Below are positions 38,424-49,590 of a stretch of 64,000 nucleotides of DNA, piece after piece. The notes beneath the pieces are model-generated. The model had not been told where the DNA came from, did not search any database, and saw only the letters and a program-made list of their open reading frames with translations. A program made the position numbers and the translations under genes. The number at the start of each line of letters is the position of its first letter. The first letter of the stretch is position 1. The stretch comes from Glandiceps talaboti (taxonomy: Eukaryota > Hemichordata > Enteropneusta > Spengelidae): NCBI RefSeq assembly GCF_964340395.1, contig NC_135561.1, positions 24,518,669 to 24,582,668 on the forward strand. The letters run 5' to 3'.

Positions 38424-40054
38424 GTGTCTGTATTGAGTATTGTTTCAAAGGTGTTTGAAAGAGTGGTGTACAATCAAATTAATGATTATCTTGTCCAAAA
38501 TAGTTTACTGTATGAATTCCAGTCTGGTTTTAGGCCCTCTTATTCTACCGATACATGTCTAATTCACCTGTCAGACTATATCAAACAAGAAAATGATAAA
38601 GGGAACCTCACCGGTATGGTTATGTTAGATCTCCAAAAGGCTTTCGATACGGTACATCATGATATACTATTAACTAAACTTAAATATTTAGGGATTAATG
38701 AATTATCGGTAAAGTGGTTCAAATCGTATCTAACTGGTAGGTCACAAGTCGTTGATGTCCATGGTGTTCGTTCTGGATCTAAAGAAATTGCATGTGGGGT
38801 CCCCCAAGGCTCCATTCTCGGGCCTCTTCTGTTTCTGATATATGTGAATGATATGAAGGCTGCAGTTAAGTGCAAACTTATGCTGTATGCTGACGACTCA
38901 GCATTGTTGGTATCAGGGAAGGATATATCAGAGATAGAGGAGACCCTGAGTATGGAGTTGACATCCGTTAGTGAATGGTTAACAGACAATAAGCTATCTT
39001 TACATCTGGGTAAAACTGAGTCTATTTTATTTGCCTCCAAGAAACGTTTGCATACAACAAATAAAGTAAATGTGCGTTGTAACGGGAATGAGATTGAATC
39101 TAAGGCGAGTGTGTCATACTTGGGGGTTTCATTGGATCAGTCTTTATCTGGTGAGATTATAGCTTCTAGCGTGCTATCAAAATGCACAAACAAACTTAAA
39201 TTTTTATACCGTAATACTCGATCTTTTAATCTGAAAACAAAGAAATTACTTGTCTCGGCTTTGATTCAGTGTCATTTCGACTATGCCTGTTCATCGTGGT
39301 ACAGTGGTCTCACAAAGAAGTTGAAGGGTAGACTACAAGTTCTGCAAAATAACATCATAAGATACATACTTAGTGCTGCTCCTAGAACACACATTGGATA
39401 TAATCAATTTAAACTTGTAGGTATGTTTCCTGGAGAATTGAGGGTTGAGCAATTAAAACTCAATCATATGTTCAACATCATAAATCGTTGTGCTCCTGAG
39501 TACTTAAATTGCAATATAGAAATGGTCCGTAATCGGCACAGTTATAGAACAAGAGCGAGTGAACTGTCATGTGTAGTTCCAAGAGTCAGTGGTATGGGTA
39601 AGAGTTCATTCGCTTACACAGGCATTGGTCTTTGGAATAGTCTCCCACTCTCAGTGAAACAATCTCATACAAAACATAGTTTTAAAAACCATGTCAAATC
39701 TTTTTTATGGAACAAATTAGAGGTTAAAGAACATAGTATTTTGTAACTTTTTAGTCCTTCCTTTTTAAATTGAGGGTGTAGTCTGTGTATTTTATAATTT
39801 TTTTGTGCTCTGTCATCTGTATTTCATTTAAATTTTTTTATATTTTGTTTGTTTGTTTGTTTGTTTGTTTGTTTGTTGTTGTTGTAACACTGTTGCCATG
39901 GCGTTTTGAATACCTCTATGAGGACCACATTGGAAATAAGTGTTTTTAAAAATACTTTTATGTGTTATCCTCGGTGATTTTTTATCCTTGTATTTTAATA
40001 TGTACTTGTATAAATTTTTACCCAAATAAAATCATATCATATCATATCAAGTTT
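38424..40054 (+). mobile_element. 5'-truncated LINE (Jockey/CR1/L2 group)
   Basis: The coding part (38424-39746, 440 residues, no internal stop) begins inside the reverse-transcriptase domain. It shows FQSGFRPSYSTDTCLIHL, LDLQKAFDTVHHDIL with the first catalytic Asp (D75), GVPQGSILGPLLFLIYVNDM and YADD at residues 155-158, then the thumb and C-terminal blocks, including GIGLWNSLPLSVKQ. The N-terminal ORF, endonuclease and first reverse-transcriptase motifs are missing. The 3' untranslated part has a (GTTT)n run and ends in repeated ATATC units at 40033-40050. It resembles Crack/Daphne-type elements, but the clade is not settled. It sits in what is probably an intron of the TMED6-like gene. 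Confidence 0.88.
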
Positions 40055-40087
40055 AAACAGTTAACATTTTATTTTTATTTTCTGCAG

Positions 40088-40333
40088 GATGGTATGTATG
40101 ATCGACTGGACGTCATTTCAGAAAACCTAGATGAAGTGTTACAAGGACAGGCATTCGGTCGACGAAATGCTATACGTGACTGGTACCTCAGTCAATCAAA
40201 CAATCTCTATGTACAAAGGTGGTCTATAACCCAGTGTATCGTTATTGTAGCTGCTTCGTTTTGTCAGGCTTTCTTTGTGAGAAGAATGTTCAGAGTGAGC
40301 AATGTTACACCCAATCAAAAACCAAGGGCATGA
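40088..40333 (+). CDS. TMED6-like p24 cargo receptor, last exon
   Basis: Eighty-one codons after an acceptor (TTTTCTGCAG), starting in phase 0 and ending at TGA. A helical stretch with LDVISENLDEVL is followed by NNLYVQRWSITQ, a single transmembrane helix (CIVIVAASFCQAFFV), then RRMF and a short tail ending NQKPRA. This is the C-terminal architecture of p24/TMED proteins of the early secretory pathway: luminal coiled coil, one helix, short cytosolic tail. The NxxYVxxWS block and the KPR-type ending fit TMED6 best. The GOLD-domain exons were not found upstream, where a LINE and a 3.5-kb minisatellite occupy the sequence. Confidence 0.7.
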   Translation, partial: DGMYDRLDVISENLDEVLQGQAFGRRNAIRDWYLSQSNNLYVQRWSITQCIVIVAASFCQAFFVRRMFRVSNVTPNQKPRA

Positions 40334-40889
40334 TTTCATCTTCATAGTCAGTTCAGTTTGAAAAAACTGTATATTTTGCAAATGGTGTGACATCTTGATG
40401 TTGAGATATGTAATATTGGTATGAGTTCTTCTGTCTTCGTCTCCCTCGTTTTTACCCCCCCCCCCCCCCCCCCTCCCCTGTTACCTTCTTACACGTCCCC
40501 TCTCTATGGGTATATTACTGGAGACTTACATTCCAAGTATGATATCATAGGCTAAACAAATTTTCGATTAAAAATATTAAGTTTTGATTTGAACATATTT
40601 GATAAATTTGATAGATAATGTTCATACACGATTCTTGGAGGCCGTTCCTTTAATACAGATTAATACACATCAATTAGTAAGCAAATATTTTTGAGGTGCC
40701 TTAAATTCAGATATACACGTGTAGACCAGAGTGTAGATTTAATGATCCGTCGTTATCAGCGCTCTTGCCGTAACCATTTGCAAGTAACGAATGATTCAGG
40801 GAGTGACCCAATAAGCGACGAATCGGAGACGAATCAAGTATAGCGTGTTATATTTATGCCTTAATTCAAAGTCAACAAGTGATAAGTGC
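40334..40889. other. no gene recognised
   Basis: Downstream of the TMED6-like stop; contains a poly-C run at about 40457-40472. Confidence 0.5.
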
Positions 40890-41625
40890 AAGACTAGAAT
40901 GGCTTGTTAGGAATACAAAATACATCCGTATCTTTATAGTCATGGCACAGGAAGCCCAGGAACCATGTTACAAGTAAGCAAACAAACAAACAAACAAACG
41001 AACAAACGAACGGACACACAAACATACATACATGCATACATACATACATACATACATACATACATACATACAAACAAACAAACATACATACAAACAAACA
41101 AACATTACACAAACAAACAAATAAACAAACAAACATACAAACAAACAAACAAACATACAAACAAATATACATGGGTAAAATGTCATTTTATATTCATTGA
41201 TAACTATCCATTAACATAACTCGCCGTAGAGGGCGGTGATGTATGACGATGGTATATATGTATATACTTGTCTGTATACCATTGGAATAATATACTCTAT
41301 GTTTCTATATCTACTCATCCATACAAACACACTTGTATGGATGAGTAGATATAGAGACATAGATTATATTATTTCAATGGTATACAGGCAAGTATATACA
41401 TATATACATGTTAATGAATAGTTAACCATGAATATCAAATGACATTTCATTTACCCATGTATACTTGTTTGTTTGATTGCTGTTTATTTATTTATGTCTT
41501 TATTTGTTTATTTATTTATTTGTTTGTTTGTGTTTGTTTGTTTGTTTGTGTGTGTGTGTTTGTTTGTTTGTTTGTAACATGATTCCTGGGCTCCCTGTGG
41601 TCATGCATCTAGAATGAACTGTTAA
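40890..41625. repeat. large imperfect palindrome, about 735 bp
   Basis: The arms meet near 41329 (CTACTCATCCATACAA / TTGTATGGATGAGTAG around a six-base loop). The inner 75 bp are nearly perfect; outward come an ATGGGTAAAATGTCATTT / AAATGACATTTCATTTACCCAT pair, CAAA/CATA- versus TTTG-rich runs, and CAGGAAGCCCAGGAACCATGTTAC versus its inverse. It is probably a foldback DNA element. No coding sequence. Confidence 0.8.
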
Positions 41626-42004
41626 CTGTCTATAGTGAATTATATCGTTTATGCACGTTCCCAATTATTACTTGTGCAAGCTGCACGAGCTGAAAATGTT
41701 TTGTTGGGTTCAATATCTTACTTGTAAGTTATGCAATAATGTTCAACGTTAACCCTATTGCATCACCTGTGGGTAAACGTCTTTTTGTAGTTATATACAT
41801 TATATACGATCAAATCAAAATGATTGTTGGGTCTGCACCCAAGAATTAGTGCCTCGACGACAATCATGATTTCAGCCAGTTTGTAATTGATAAATTTATT
41901 AGTGAATTTATAATATATTTATCTTTGGTCATTTGATGAAAAGAATGTCCCATGCCATTGCAGCTAGTGCAGTTTATAAGTTTATGATAGGTAGATGGTG
42001 ATAT
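41626..42004. other. no gene recognised
   Basis: Short spacer between two palindromic elements. Confidence 0.5.
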
Positions 42005-42170
42005 AGTCTCGCTGCCAGACTCGTGACTATCGTCCCTAATCTGTTTATGTATACCGAGCGGCGCAGCCGCGAGAAGAGAGGGACCAGTCCCTTTCTTCTC
42101 TCTCGCCGCTGCGCCGCACGGTATACATAAACAGATTAGGGACGATAGTCACGAGTCTGGCAGCGAGACT
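42005..42170. mobile_element. near-perfect palindromic MITE, about 165 bp
   Basis: The left arm begins GTCTCGCTGCCAGACTCGTG and the right arm is its inverse, ending CACGAGTCTGGCAGCGAGAC. The arms are perfect for about 50 bp and mostly paired to the centre (GGACCAGTCCC). TA flanks each end, as with Tc1/mariner-type insertions. It is markedly GC-richer than its surroundings. Confidence 0.8.
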
Positions 42171-43527
42171 AATGGTGATAGTGATGGGAGTGGACTCTTT
42201 GGTGGCCTGACGACTAGCTGTTGGTGAGAAATGTCATTACCTTAAAGGAAGTGCACTATTGAAAATAAATATAGAATTTCATATCGACTGCAGATTGCTT
42301 GTTAGCTTTCTGAATGTTTTTGTCATTTATTGCCTATATGATTGGACACATTACACACACCATCAACTTGAAGTCAGAAGTCATGGAATGAAATTTATTT
42401 TGAGGAGACAGGAACTATGTACGATTATCCATTGTTTACTTGAATTCAAAATAATCCACTGTCTGCCTTGCCAGCCTCCCCCATCCTCCTGGGTATATTC
42501 ACGAAAAACCCTTTTTAGAACAAGTGTAGAGAAACGTAGGTAAAACATTCCCCCGTGGGGTGTAACTTCATGAGTAACGTTACAGGGAGGCCCCCTCACA
42601 AACATTGAAACCCAAATTGTTGTGATACCAATTTTATGTAAAGAGTATACCCTCTATGATACCTGTTCCCAATGGGATTTGAACCCAAGACGTGAATCTA
42701 AGTGTTGCGTTTCATCGTCGGATCAAATTCAATTTTTCATTCATTTATATACACACTGCCTTCATTAATTATTTTGTATGGGCATGGTATTTCTGTTATT
42801 GTACATGTTGATTTTGTGTCAGGTGACACGTTTTTTTGGCACCCTACTATTTTTGTCACCCAAAGTTATACATTTAGCACAGCCTTTTCACCACAAGATG
42901 ATGTTTGCTGATACACACACAGACACAGACACACACACACAGACAGACACACACATACACACACACAGACACATTATTGAACCTGAGATGTTCAGTTAAT
43001 AACAATAACTTTATTTACAACAAAAAATAACAAATAATAATTTGAATAATAACAAAAATAATAATAATATTAATATAATAATACAATTTAATAGTATAAG
43101 TACAAAGTATTCCAGGTGAAGAAAGTTTAATCTAAGGTATTATCAAAAGCTGTCACTGACCTTACAAGTTACAAACTTTGACCACATTTTCATGAAATAG
43201 TATCACAGTAGGAATGAGTTGACTGATTCATCTCATAGCATCAGAAACTTGGTAAACTATGAGGCCTTTGAACAAGTGACCTAACGGCCTGAATAGAACC
43301 ACTTTTTTTTTTTTTTTCATGACTGTGTAAAAGTGGTTCTGCTGTTCAGCTCTTCCACTGTGCAGTTTCATTTTAGCAGTGTAATAAAATAGTTAGTGGT
43401 ATCACACTATAGAACACATTTCACACAGAAAGTTGATAAAATATTGTACATTTATATTACAGTCACCATGTTAAAAAAATTCTATTTTAACCCTAATTTT
43501 GCATATCTAAAATAGTGCCAATGTGTT
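42171..43527. other. no gene recognised
   Basis: Holds a (CA)n-rich run (42913-42970) followed by an AATAAC-rich tail (42999-43090) that looks like a retroelement 3' end. An open frame at 42259-42543 is not recognised. Confidence 0.45.
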
Positions 43528-43922
43528 GTAGCACAACTGTAGTTTTTACATTTTTTACATTTTTGGAATGTTTATACACTTGTCTGTTAAGTCTGTTTAG
43601 TCCTTTTGGAATTAAAGGTTTTTGACCAAAAGTACACATTTTCTGTACCTAATTTGCATATCACAGCCACTGGTAATATTATCATGTAATGAAAAATTTG
43701 TAATCTGAACACCAGCGAGAATGTTCCAATCAAATTTCAACCCAACCTGCACAGTACTTTTTGAGTCTATATTTTCTGACCAAAAATCACCTTTTTGACC
43801 CATTAAATCACTAATCGATGGTAAGATCATATTTATTTCAAAAATTTTCCAACTAGACACCCAACGTAATATATCCATCAAATATCATGGTAATTGGATC
43901 AGTGGTGTTTGACTTTAAGTTG

Positions 43923-43971
<49 letters not shown>

Positions 43972-44021
43972 TGCCATGTCTATAGCATTACTTAACATAA
44001 GAAGTTTAGTTATGCTAAACA
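43528..44021 (+). repeat. dispersed repeat family B, short copy
   Basis: Starts TAGCACAACTG and contains the CCAACTAGACACCCAA and CAAATATCATGG blocks and a (CA)n run, all shared with 59061-62038. The right terminus (TAGTTATGCTA) is diverged. Confidence 0.65.
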
Positions 44022-44827
44022 ATTACTTATTTGTTGGGTGTGTGTCATAGTCTTCTACACAATATACTAATAACCAATGTTGACAATCGGTTGATCTTAA
44101 CGCAAATTTGAAAATGACAAAATTTATAGTTGATGCATGACGGAAATATTTCAGCATGGGGTACACATTAGTCCGTGTTTTTGACAGAATAATGTAATTT
44201 GGCTACAAACTAACTTCACAATCACAACTCCAAACTACAGTGTTAGTCTGAGTACCACACTTCTAGTATGGATTGACTCACTCTACTTTACATGCATGCA
44301 GTAGATGTATACTTCCATGCAATTTCTCATGTTCAAAATAAGATTGTTCAATGATTTTTTATCCATATGTTTTGAAAGTATGAAAGGCCAAAGCTGTTTG
44401 ATGATGTATTTAAATTTGTTACATTTATGAAATCTGTGTATAATTGCCAAAATAAGTTGGCCCAGACTGTTGCTCGCTAACATCAACTCACATCACTGCA
44501 TATTAAGTACTCCTGAACAGCTCTTTGGGTACAGGGAGGTGATCTGAAGTATAAACATCATGTGTACTACATGGTCTCTGTCTGGTGGTAATAATAAAGT
44601 AACAGGTGGTACACTGACTACTGCGTAGTAGTATTCATATAGAGAACACTGATGTGGATGTCCAATTGATTTTGAATGGGGGAGGGGGGGGGGGGCTAGA
44701 AGAAAAAAATATATATAATGTGTATTTGCACGTATGTAATTATAAATTTAAGAGTCTCAGAGTAAAACGGAGTAGACGTTAAAGTGCCTAAAATCACTGT
44801 AGAATATGTACTAAGAGTGTACTTTAT
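44022..44827. other. no gene recognised
   Basis: No coding sequence recognised; a G-run lies at about 44680-44694. Confidence 0.45.
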
Positions 44828-46720
44828 ATGTTGCAGGTGCAGCTGCAGTTGGACGGACTACAAAAGAAATTAGAGGAATTAGAAAAAGACGGCAAACGCT
44901 ACATCTGTGGACAATGCTCTACAAAAGGTGATGGAGCTAGCACAAACACCAACATGGAACACAAGGCCACACAAATACTGAATGGATTAAGAGTACTCGT
45001 GGATCGGGCTACAAAAATTTTGCACCCAAAATTGAAAAAGGTTCAGAGCAGTGCTGGCCATATTTGAGACAAATGATTTTGGGCAAGAAGCAGGGCACCA
45101 AGTTATCGTTCTGTTGTTGGGAAATAAAGAAGAGGAAGAAATTGCATCAAAAGTGTCTAAGTTCCTTCAACATGGGAAGTGGCCTACCCATTATACTAAT
45201 CATACTCCATATTGTCCGGCCAAAATCTACAGAGAAGACGTGGATGTAAAACCCAGATATTTGAAATGTTATGTTTGTGGCATTGTTAGGAACTTCGCCA
45301 GATATTGTGAAGAAAAAATTCCCTGTGAGATGGAGTCATTAAAATTAAACCTTGAATAAATTTCATTCATGTGTTCTCTATTTGAGTGTGAGCTTGTAAG
45401 TTAAGATATTAGTACTCTGAGACAGGGGTGTGATCACCAAAAGGCATTGCCTTATATCAGCCTGCCTTTTGTAGGATCCTGTCTGGGGTGCCTTCTACAT
45501 GTAATTAAAAGGGGTGTTAAAATTTTCTTTCAGTTCGATATTCCAATGTGGGAAATGGACTATAAATGTGCAGTAATGTGAAACCTTCTCTTGGGTGTCT
45601 GTTGAGGGTGCACCCAGGCATGGGTCTACAACTGTCTCGGATGTTGAAGCAGTAGCCTAGGGAAAAAAATCAACATATCTCCCTGGTACATGACATTAAG
45701 AAACCAAAATGATTTAATAGCCGTTAAAATACATAATCACGTACATACATGGGACAAGTTGACAATAGTTGTAAAAAACAAATCATAGACTGGCTATCAG
45801 AGGGAATAAAGGTATCTCACTATGTGACTCCTTGTAAGGGAAATTTTAAGAGCAAGTCTTATAATCATTCATACCCATCACTTATAGTACTTCAAAACAG
45901 TCCTGGATGTAAAGACTTTGGCCAGATTATTTCTACAACTATATCAGATAGATTAAAGTCTGGAGCACTATCAGTGTGAGGGAAAGTTGGAAAGGACCCA
46001 CCACCACTATTAGTTATGCCTTTAAACCATGTATGTGCATTGATATGAGATACCTGAGTCTCTGGATAAAATAGGAGAACTTCAAATTAGATCAATGGGT
46101 GGAAGTTACAAGATATCTAGAACAAGGAGATTTTTCACTTCAAATGTGATGACAAAAGTTGGTATGACCATGTTAAAATATCACACGACAGAAAGCTTTT
46201 GGGTTTCAAATGTGCTGGGATTTGGTATGTGAGCAATACACAGTACCATTCGGGTGGAAATTATCTGCCTTTGTACATCACATCATAAGTACTGTATAAC
46301 AAATTATGAAAGGTCCATAGGAGTGCCATGTATAAATAGATGAAAGGCATGGAGGCCCTTTAGCACAGACAACAAGTAACACACCTGAGCCAAAAGGAAT
46401 TAGTGGAAGTAGCAGTCTTTATACTGGCAAAATTGTGTGTTGACACAGGATATTTCCAAGCACTCAAGAAAAGATAATCATGCAGTTCAGTTGTGCTAAA
46501 AGTGCATTAAAAGAATATATGAACTCCCGATATATGAGAGCCATGTATCAATGAATGCAAATTTTTACTCATCAAGAGATTGTTGCCGTTTTTGCACATG
46601 CAAAATCCGGGAAAAGTGTCGGCTATGACAATATTCCTGAGTTATAGTTTTGAGGTATTGATGGTAAAGTGTATTTTGCATTGAAAGACATGGGAGCTAG
46701 GGAGAGTAGATTGTAATGCA
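44828..46720 (+). pseudogene. decayed DIRS-like retrotransposon
   Basis: Two consecutive frames (44828-45067 and 45051-45359) read like one broken upstream ORF: a helical segment (LDGLQKKLEELEKDGK), then a C-terminal zinc-knuckle-like CYVCGIVRNFARYC in which the usual His is Asn. From about 45749, a second region scattered over several frames reads like a reverse transcriptase of the DIRS/Ngaro type: FGQIISTTISDRLKSGALSV, DPPPLLVMPL, FKCDDKSWYDHVKISHD and WYVSNT. Many stops and frameshifts are present and no tyrosine recombinase was found. The family assignment is from memory of these motifs and is moderately sure. Confidence 0.5.
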
Positions 46721-49369
46721 ATTATCAAATTTGGTTGGTAAAGTATCAATGTGAGACATTGTGACATTAGATATTGGTACTCGAGATGTATACTGAGTGG
46801 CCCTTACAAACTGGGTAGTCGGCTATGTTATGTTGTCTTTTCCCTTGGCTAAGAAGTAAAGGAAAGGAGTCATGAGAGTGGTGAAAAGTGTACACCTGGA
46901 GGGAGATATCTATGAATATTAGCAATACATGCGTGACTCCCATCCACCTACCTAAGGATAATATCACTTTGCTTGGCATTAGCACCATTTAACAACTCAG
47001 TCCAAATCTTAGGCATGTTCATATTGCTTTTTTCGTGGGTTTTTTTCTCCGGCGTAAATAGGTGAGAACGATTAGTAAACAGAGGGGATCAGCTGTATGT
47101 GTTCACACACACAATGTGACACCATTATCCGCCGGCGTAAACGATAAGTTCAACGATAAGTGCATAGTGCGATCATTGTAAACAACATGAGTTGTAGAGA
47201 CTGCCTTGTGTTGTTTATTGCTGTGTACGTTCATGCGTTCGAGAAATAAGCGAAGATGTCTTCTCAGATCTCATGCATGTTAACAATTTCACTCGTCGTC
47301 GCGTCGTGATGCCCAGTTTAACTTTTATTTCGACAAGCCACGCAACACGCTCGACGTTGACATGTCGACCAACGTGAATTCATGTGTTTTCTATTCGTAC
47401 AAATTCTGAATTCAGTCACACCAGTTGTTACCTCTTTCGCTGTTGTGGACCATGGGTGTATTACTATTAGCGAGGGACATGTTGTATGGTTTTTCTCTAC
47501 TCCCGTTTGCCCCTGACATTAAACGTCTCTTCTCAAATAATGGTAGTTTGTCGACATAGTACAGCCATGGTTCTACTTCCATGGTACAGCAAATAGCCTA
47601 CACGGCGGAGAACCACCGCCGGTTTCAGTATGAGTAAACGGCAAATAACTAATTTCTTTTCTCCGGCTAGTAAGCCAGGTAGGAGTGATGGAAATGGTGA
47701 ACAACCCGCTAATGAAAAAAATAATATCGCAACGAGACCGCAGGCAAATTCTGCCTTCCGAAATACTTTCCACGCAAGGCCTTTCGTTGTTATGGCGGCA
47801 AATTTGCACTTCCGTATGTGATCTGTGCACTGTGTGCATGTCTGTAGTACTGTACATGTAACAATATCAGTATTTATCAAATCTCGTATCGTCTTTACTT
47901 TAATTTATTTGAACTGAACAATCTTCAGAGGAATAAGTGTGGCGTAGACATTCACTGGTAAAAAAGTCAAAAATGATTCACGCAATAGTCAACTTCCAAA
48001 CACTTACGGCACTCAGTGGTGAAATGACCCAATATATGTTATCAATTTCACATCGCACATCAGTCGTCTGCTATGAAATATTTCAGTAAACCAAACGAAA
48101 AAAAAATCCTACCGAACACTAATTGTACGTAATTACGTGATGTTGAGAACTAGCTGCATTTATTTGCAGATTAATTACGTGACACCATCTGACTTGCACA
48201 TGTAAAACGGGACGGGTTCCCCCAGTCACCCCATTACTTTTCCGAGTACATTCACATTCAGTCTCAGTAAAAAAACTTCAAGATGGAAATATCGTAAAAT
48301 TAAAACCCGAGGACAAGTACCTAAAACGTAGACATCAATAGCAACTTTTACACAAACCATATATTCACAGATACATGTACCTCCAATGCTCACAGCGTTT
48401 GAACTTATGTGGCTGTGATGCTCATATGTCGGCCAAAATGTACCGTTAAAACTTATAATCGGGAGTTAATACAAAGGAAATCCACAAAATCTGAAGAGAA
48501 TATTTACGCAAATTACTGTGCTATCTCGGCAACAACTTCTTTGATAGCAGTTTCCGTAAATACGGTGGCGAAGACATCGTGTGCTAAACATAAGGTATCT
48601 TTTCAGATCGTAACGAAAACGTATCTCACACGTGTTAAATTTTGGGCAATATGTGGTGGTTGAATAGCAAATTAACGAGTCTTGTTCTCCTAATAATATT
48701 TCGCGTAAGTTTGGCTCTGCAATTCGACAGGAAAACCTAAAAGTAGCAACATTTTGAAACGGCGTTTTCATTGTGACCTCGGCCATTTGCGTTACCGTTG
48801 GAGAAATTGTAGCGATTGCTTCCAGTCAAACATCGGAACGGAAAAAGGTACAAAAACAGAGGAAAGAACCCCAAAATCACAGTACACGCTACAGTTATTG
48901 CAGTTAGTATAAGACATAGTTTGAGTGAACCACATAAATGTTACATGGGAGGATGATTCATTGAAGGGATGATGTGGTGTGGTATATCAATAATAATAAC
49001 AATATTTATGATTCGTTGCCGACTTCAATGTTTTTTTTAATACATTGGTGGTTCTGAATAAAGATTAGCAAGCTTACCAAAGTGTGATAGTAAAGATGAG
49101 TATATAAATACAAACGTGTTTATGCCAACTTATAACCAGTACATGAAATGGTTTCTTCCGGACAAAGTTTTATGACTTCACCCATGGTGCTACACACCAC
49201 TATCCTAATAAACAAGAAAGGCCTAAGTACGCGGCGACATCAGTTTACAATACATGTATGAACATGTGGCTCGGTAATTGTCGATCGAACTCTCAATATT
49301 GCGCACTAATTAGCTGGCAACATGGTAATTTGCTGACCGGGGAAATTAGTGCGATGACTGCAATACACC
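46721..49369. other. no established gene; CpG-richer stretch
   Basis: From about 47030 the sequence becomes less AT-rich with scattered CpG (CGTCGTCGCGTCGTGATG at about 47295), as near a transcription start. Open frames at 47630-47821 (plus) and 48466-48786 (minus) are unassigned; the first is annotated separately. Confidence 0.4.
47630..47813 (+). CDS. candidate first coding exon, unknown protein
   Basis: The ATG at 47630 opens MSKRQITNFFSPASKPG, followed by an Asn/Gly/Glu-rich stretch, and the frame meets a donor-like GTATGT at about 47814. A short basic start with an hxxFF motif near the N-terminus is common in hAT-type transposases and in PCNA-binding proteins, but the match to a PIP box is imperfect. 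The position in a CpG-richer region supports a first exon. No downstream exon was recognised. Confidence 0.25.
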
Positions 49370-49590
49370 GATTGAGGGCGCTTACACCGGCGTAAAGCGT
49401 TCACACCTACAACTGAGTACAAGCTAATCCTTTCCTCCGGAGGATCTCCGGAGCTGAATCAACCAAAACCTCCGCAGTAAAATAATCCACAGATTCTCCG
49501 GAGTCGACCATTCACACACGCAAATTACCTCCGGAGTTAATTTAAGTCACTGATTCTCCGGAGGATAGGTCCTAGTGTGAACGGAGTACT
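49370..49590. repeat. cluster of TCCGGA palindromes, MITE-like
   Basis: TCCGGA with flanking C/G occurs five times (49435-49562), bounded by GTTCACACC on the left and GTGTGAAC on the right, a short inverted pair. A related ACACCGGCGTAAA block recurs near 47133 as GCCGGCGTAAACG. Confidence 0.4.

Noticed and set aside
42640-42700. tRNA gene or tRNA-derived SINE on the minus strand (GGGTTCAAATCCC, a B-box-like motif)
   Set aside because: No A box, acceptor stem or anticodon arm could be laid out around it.
46482-46499. Solo family B terminus (CAGTTCAGTTGTGCTA)
   Set aside because: A 16-bp match without further similarity on either side; it may be chance.
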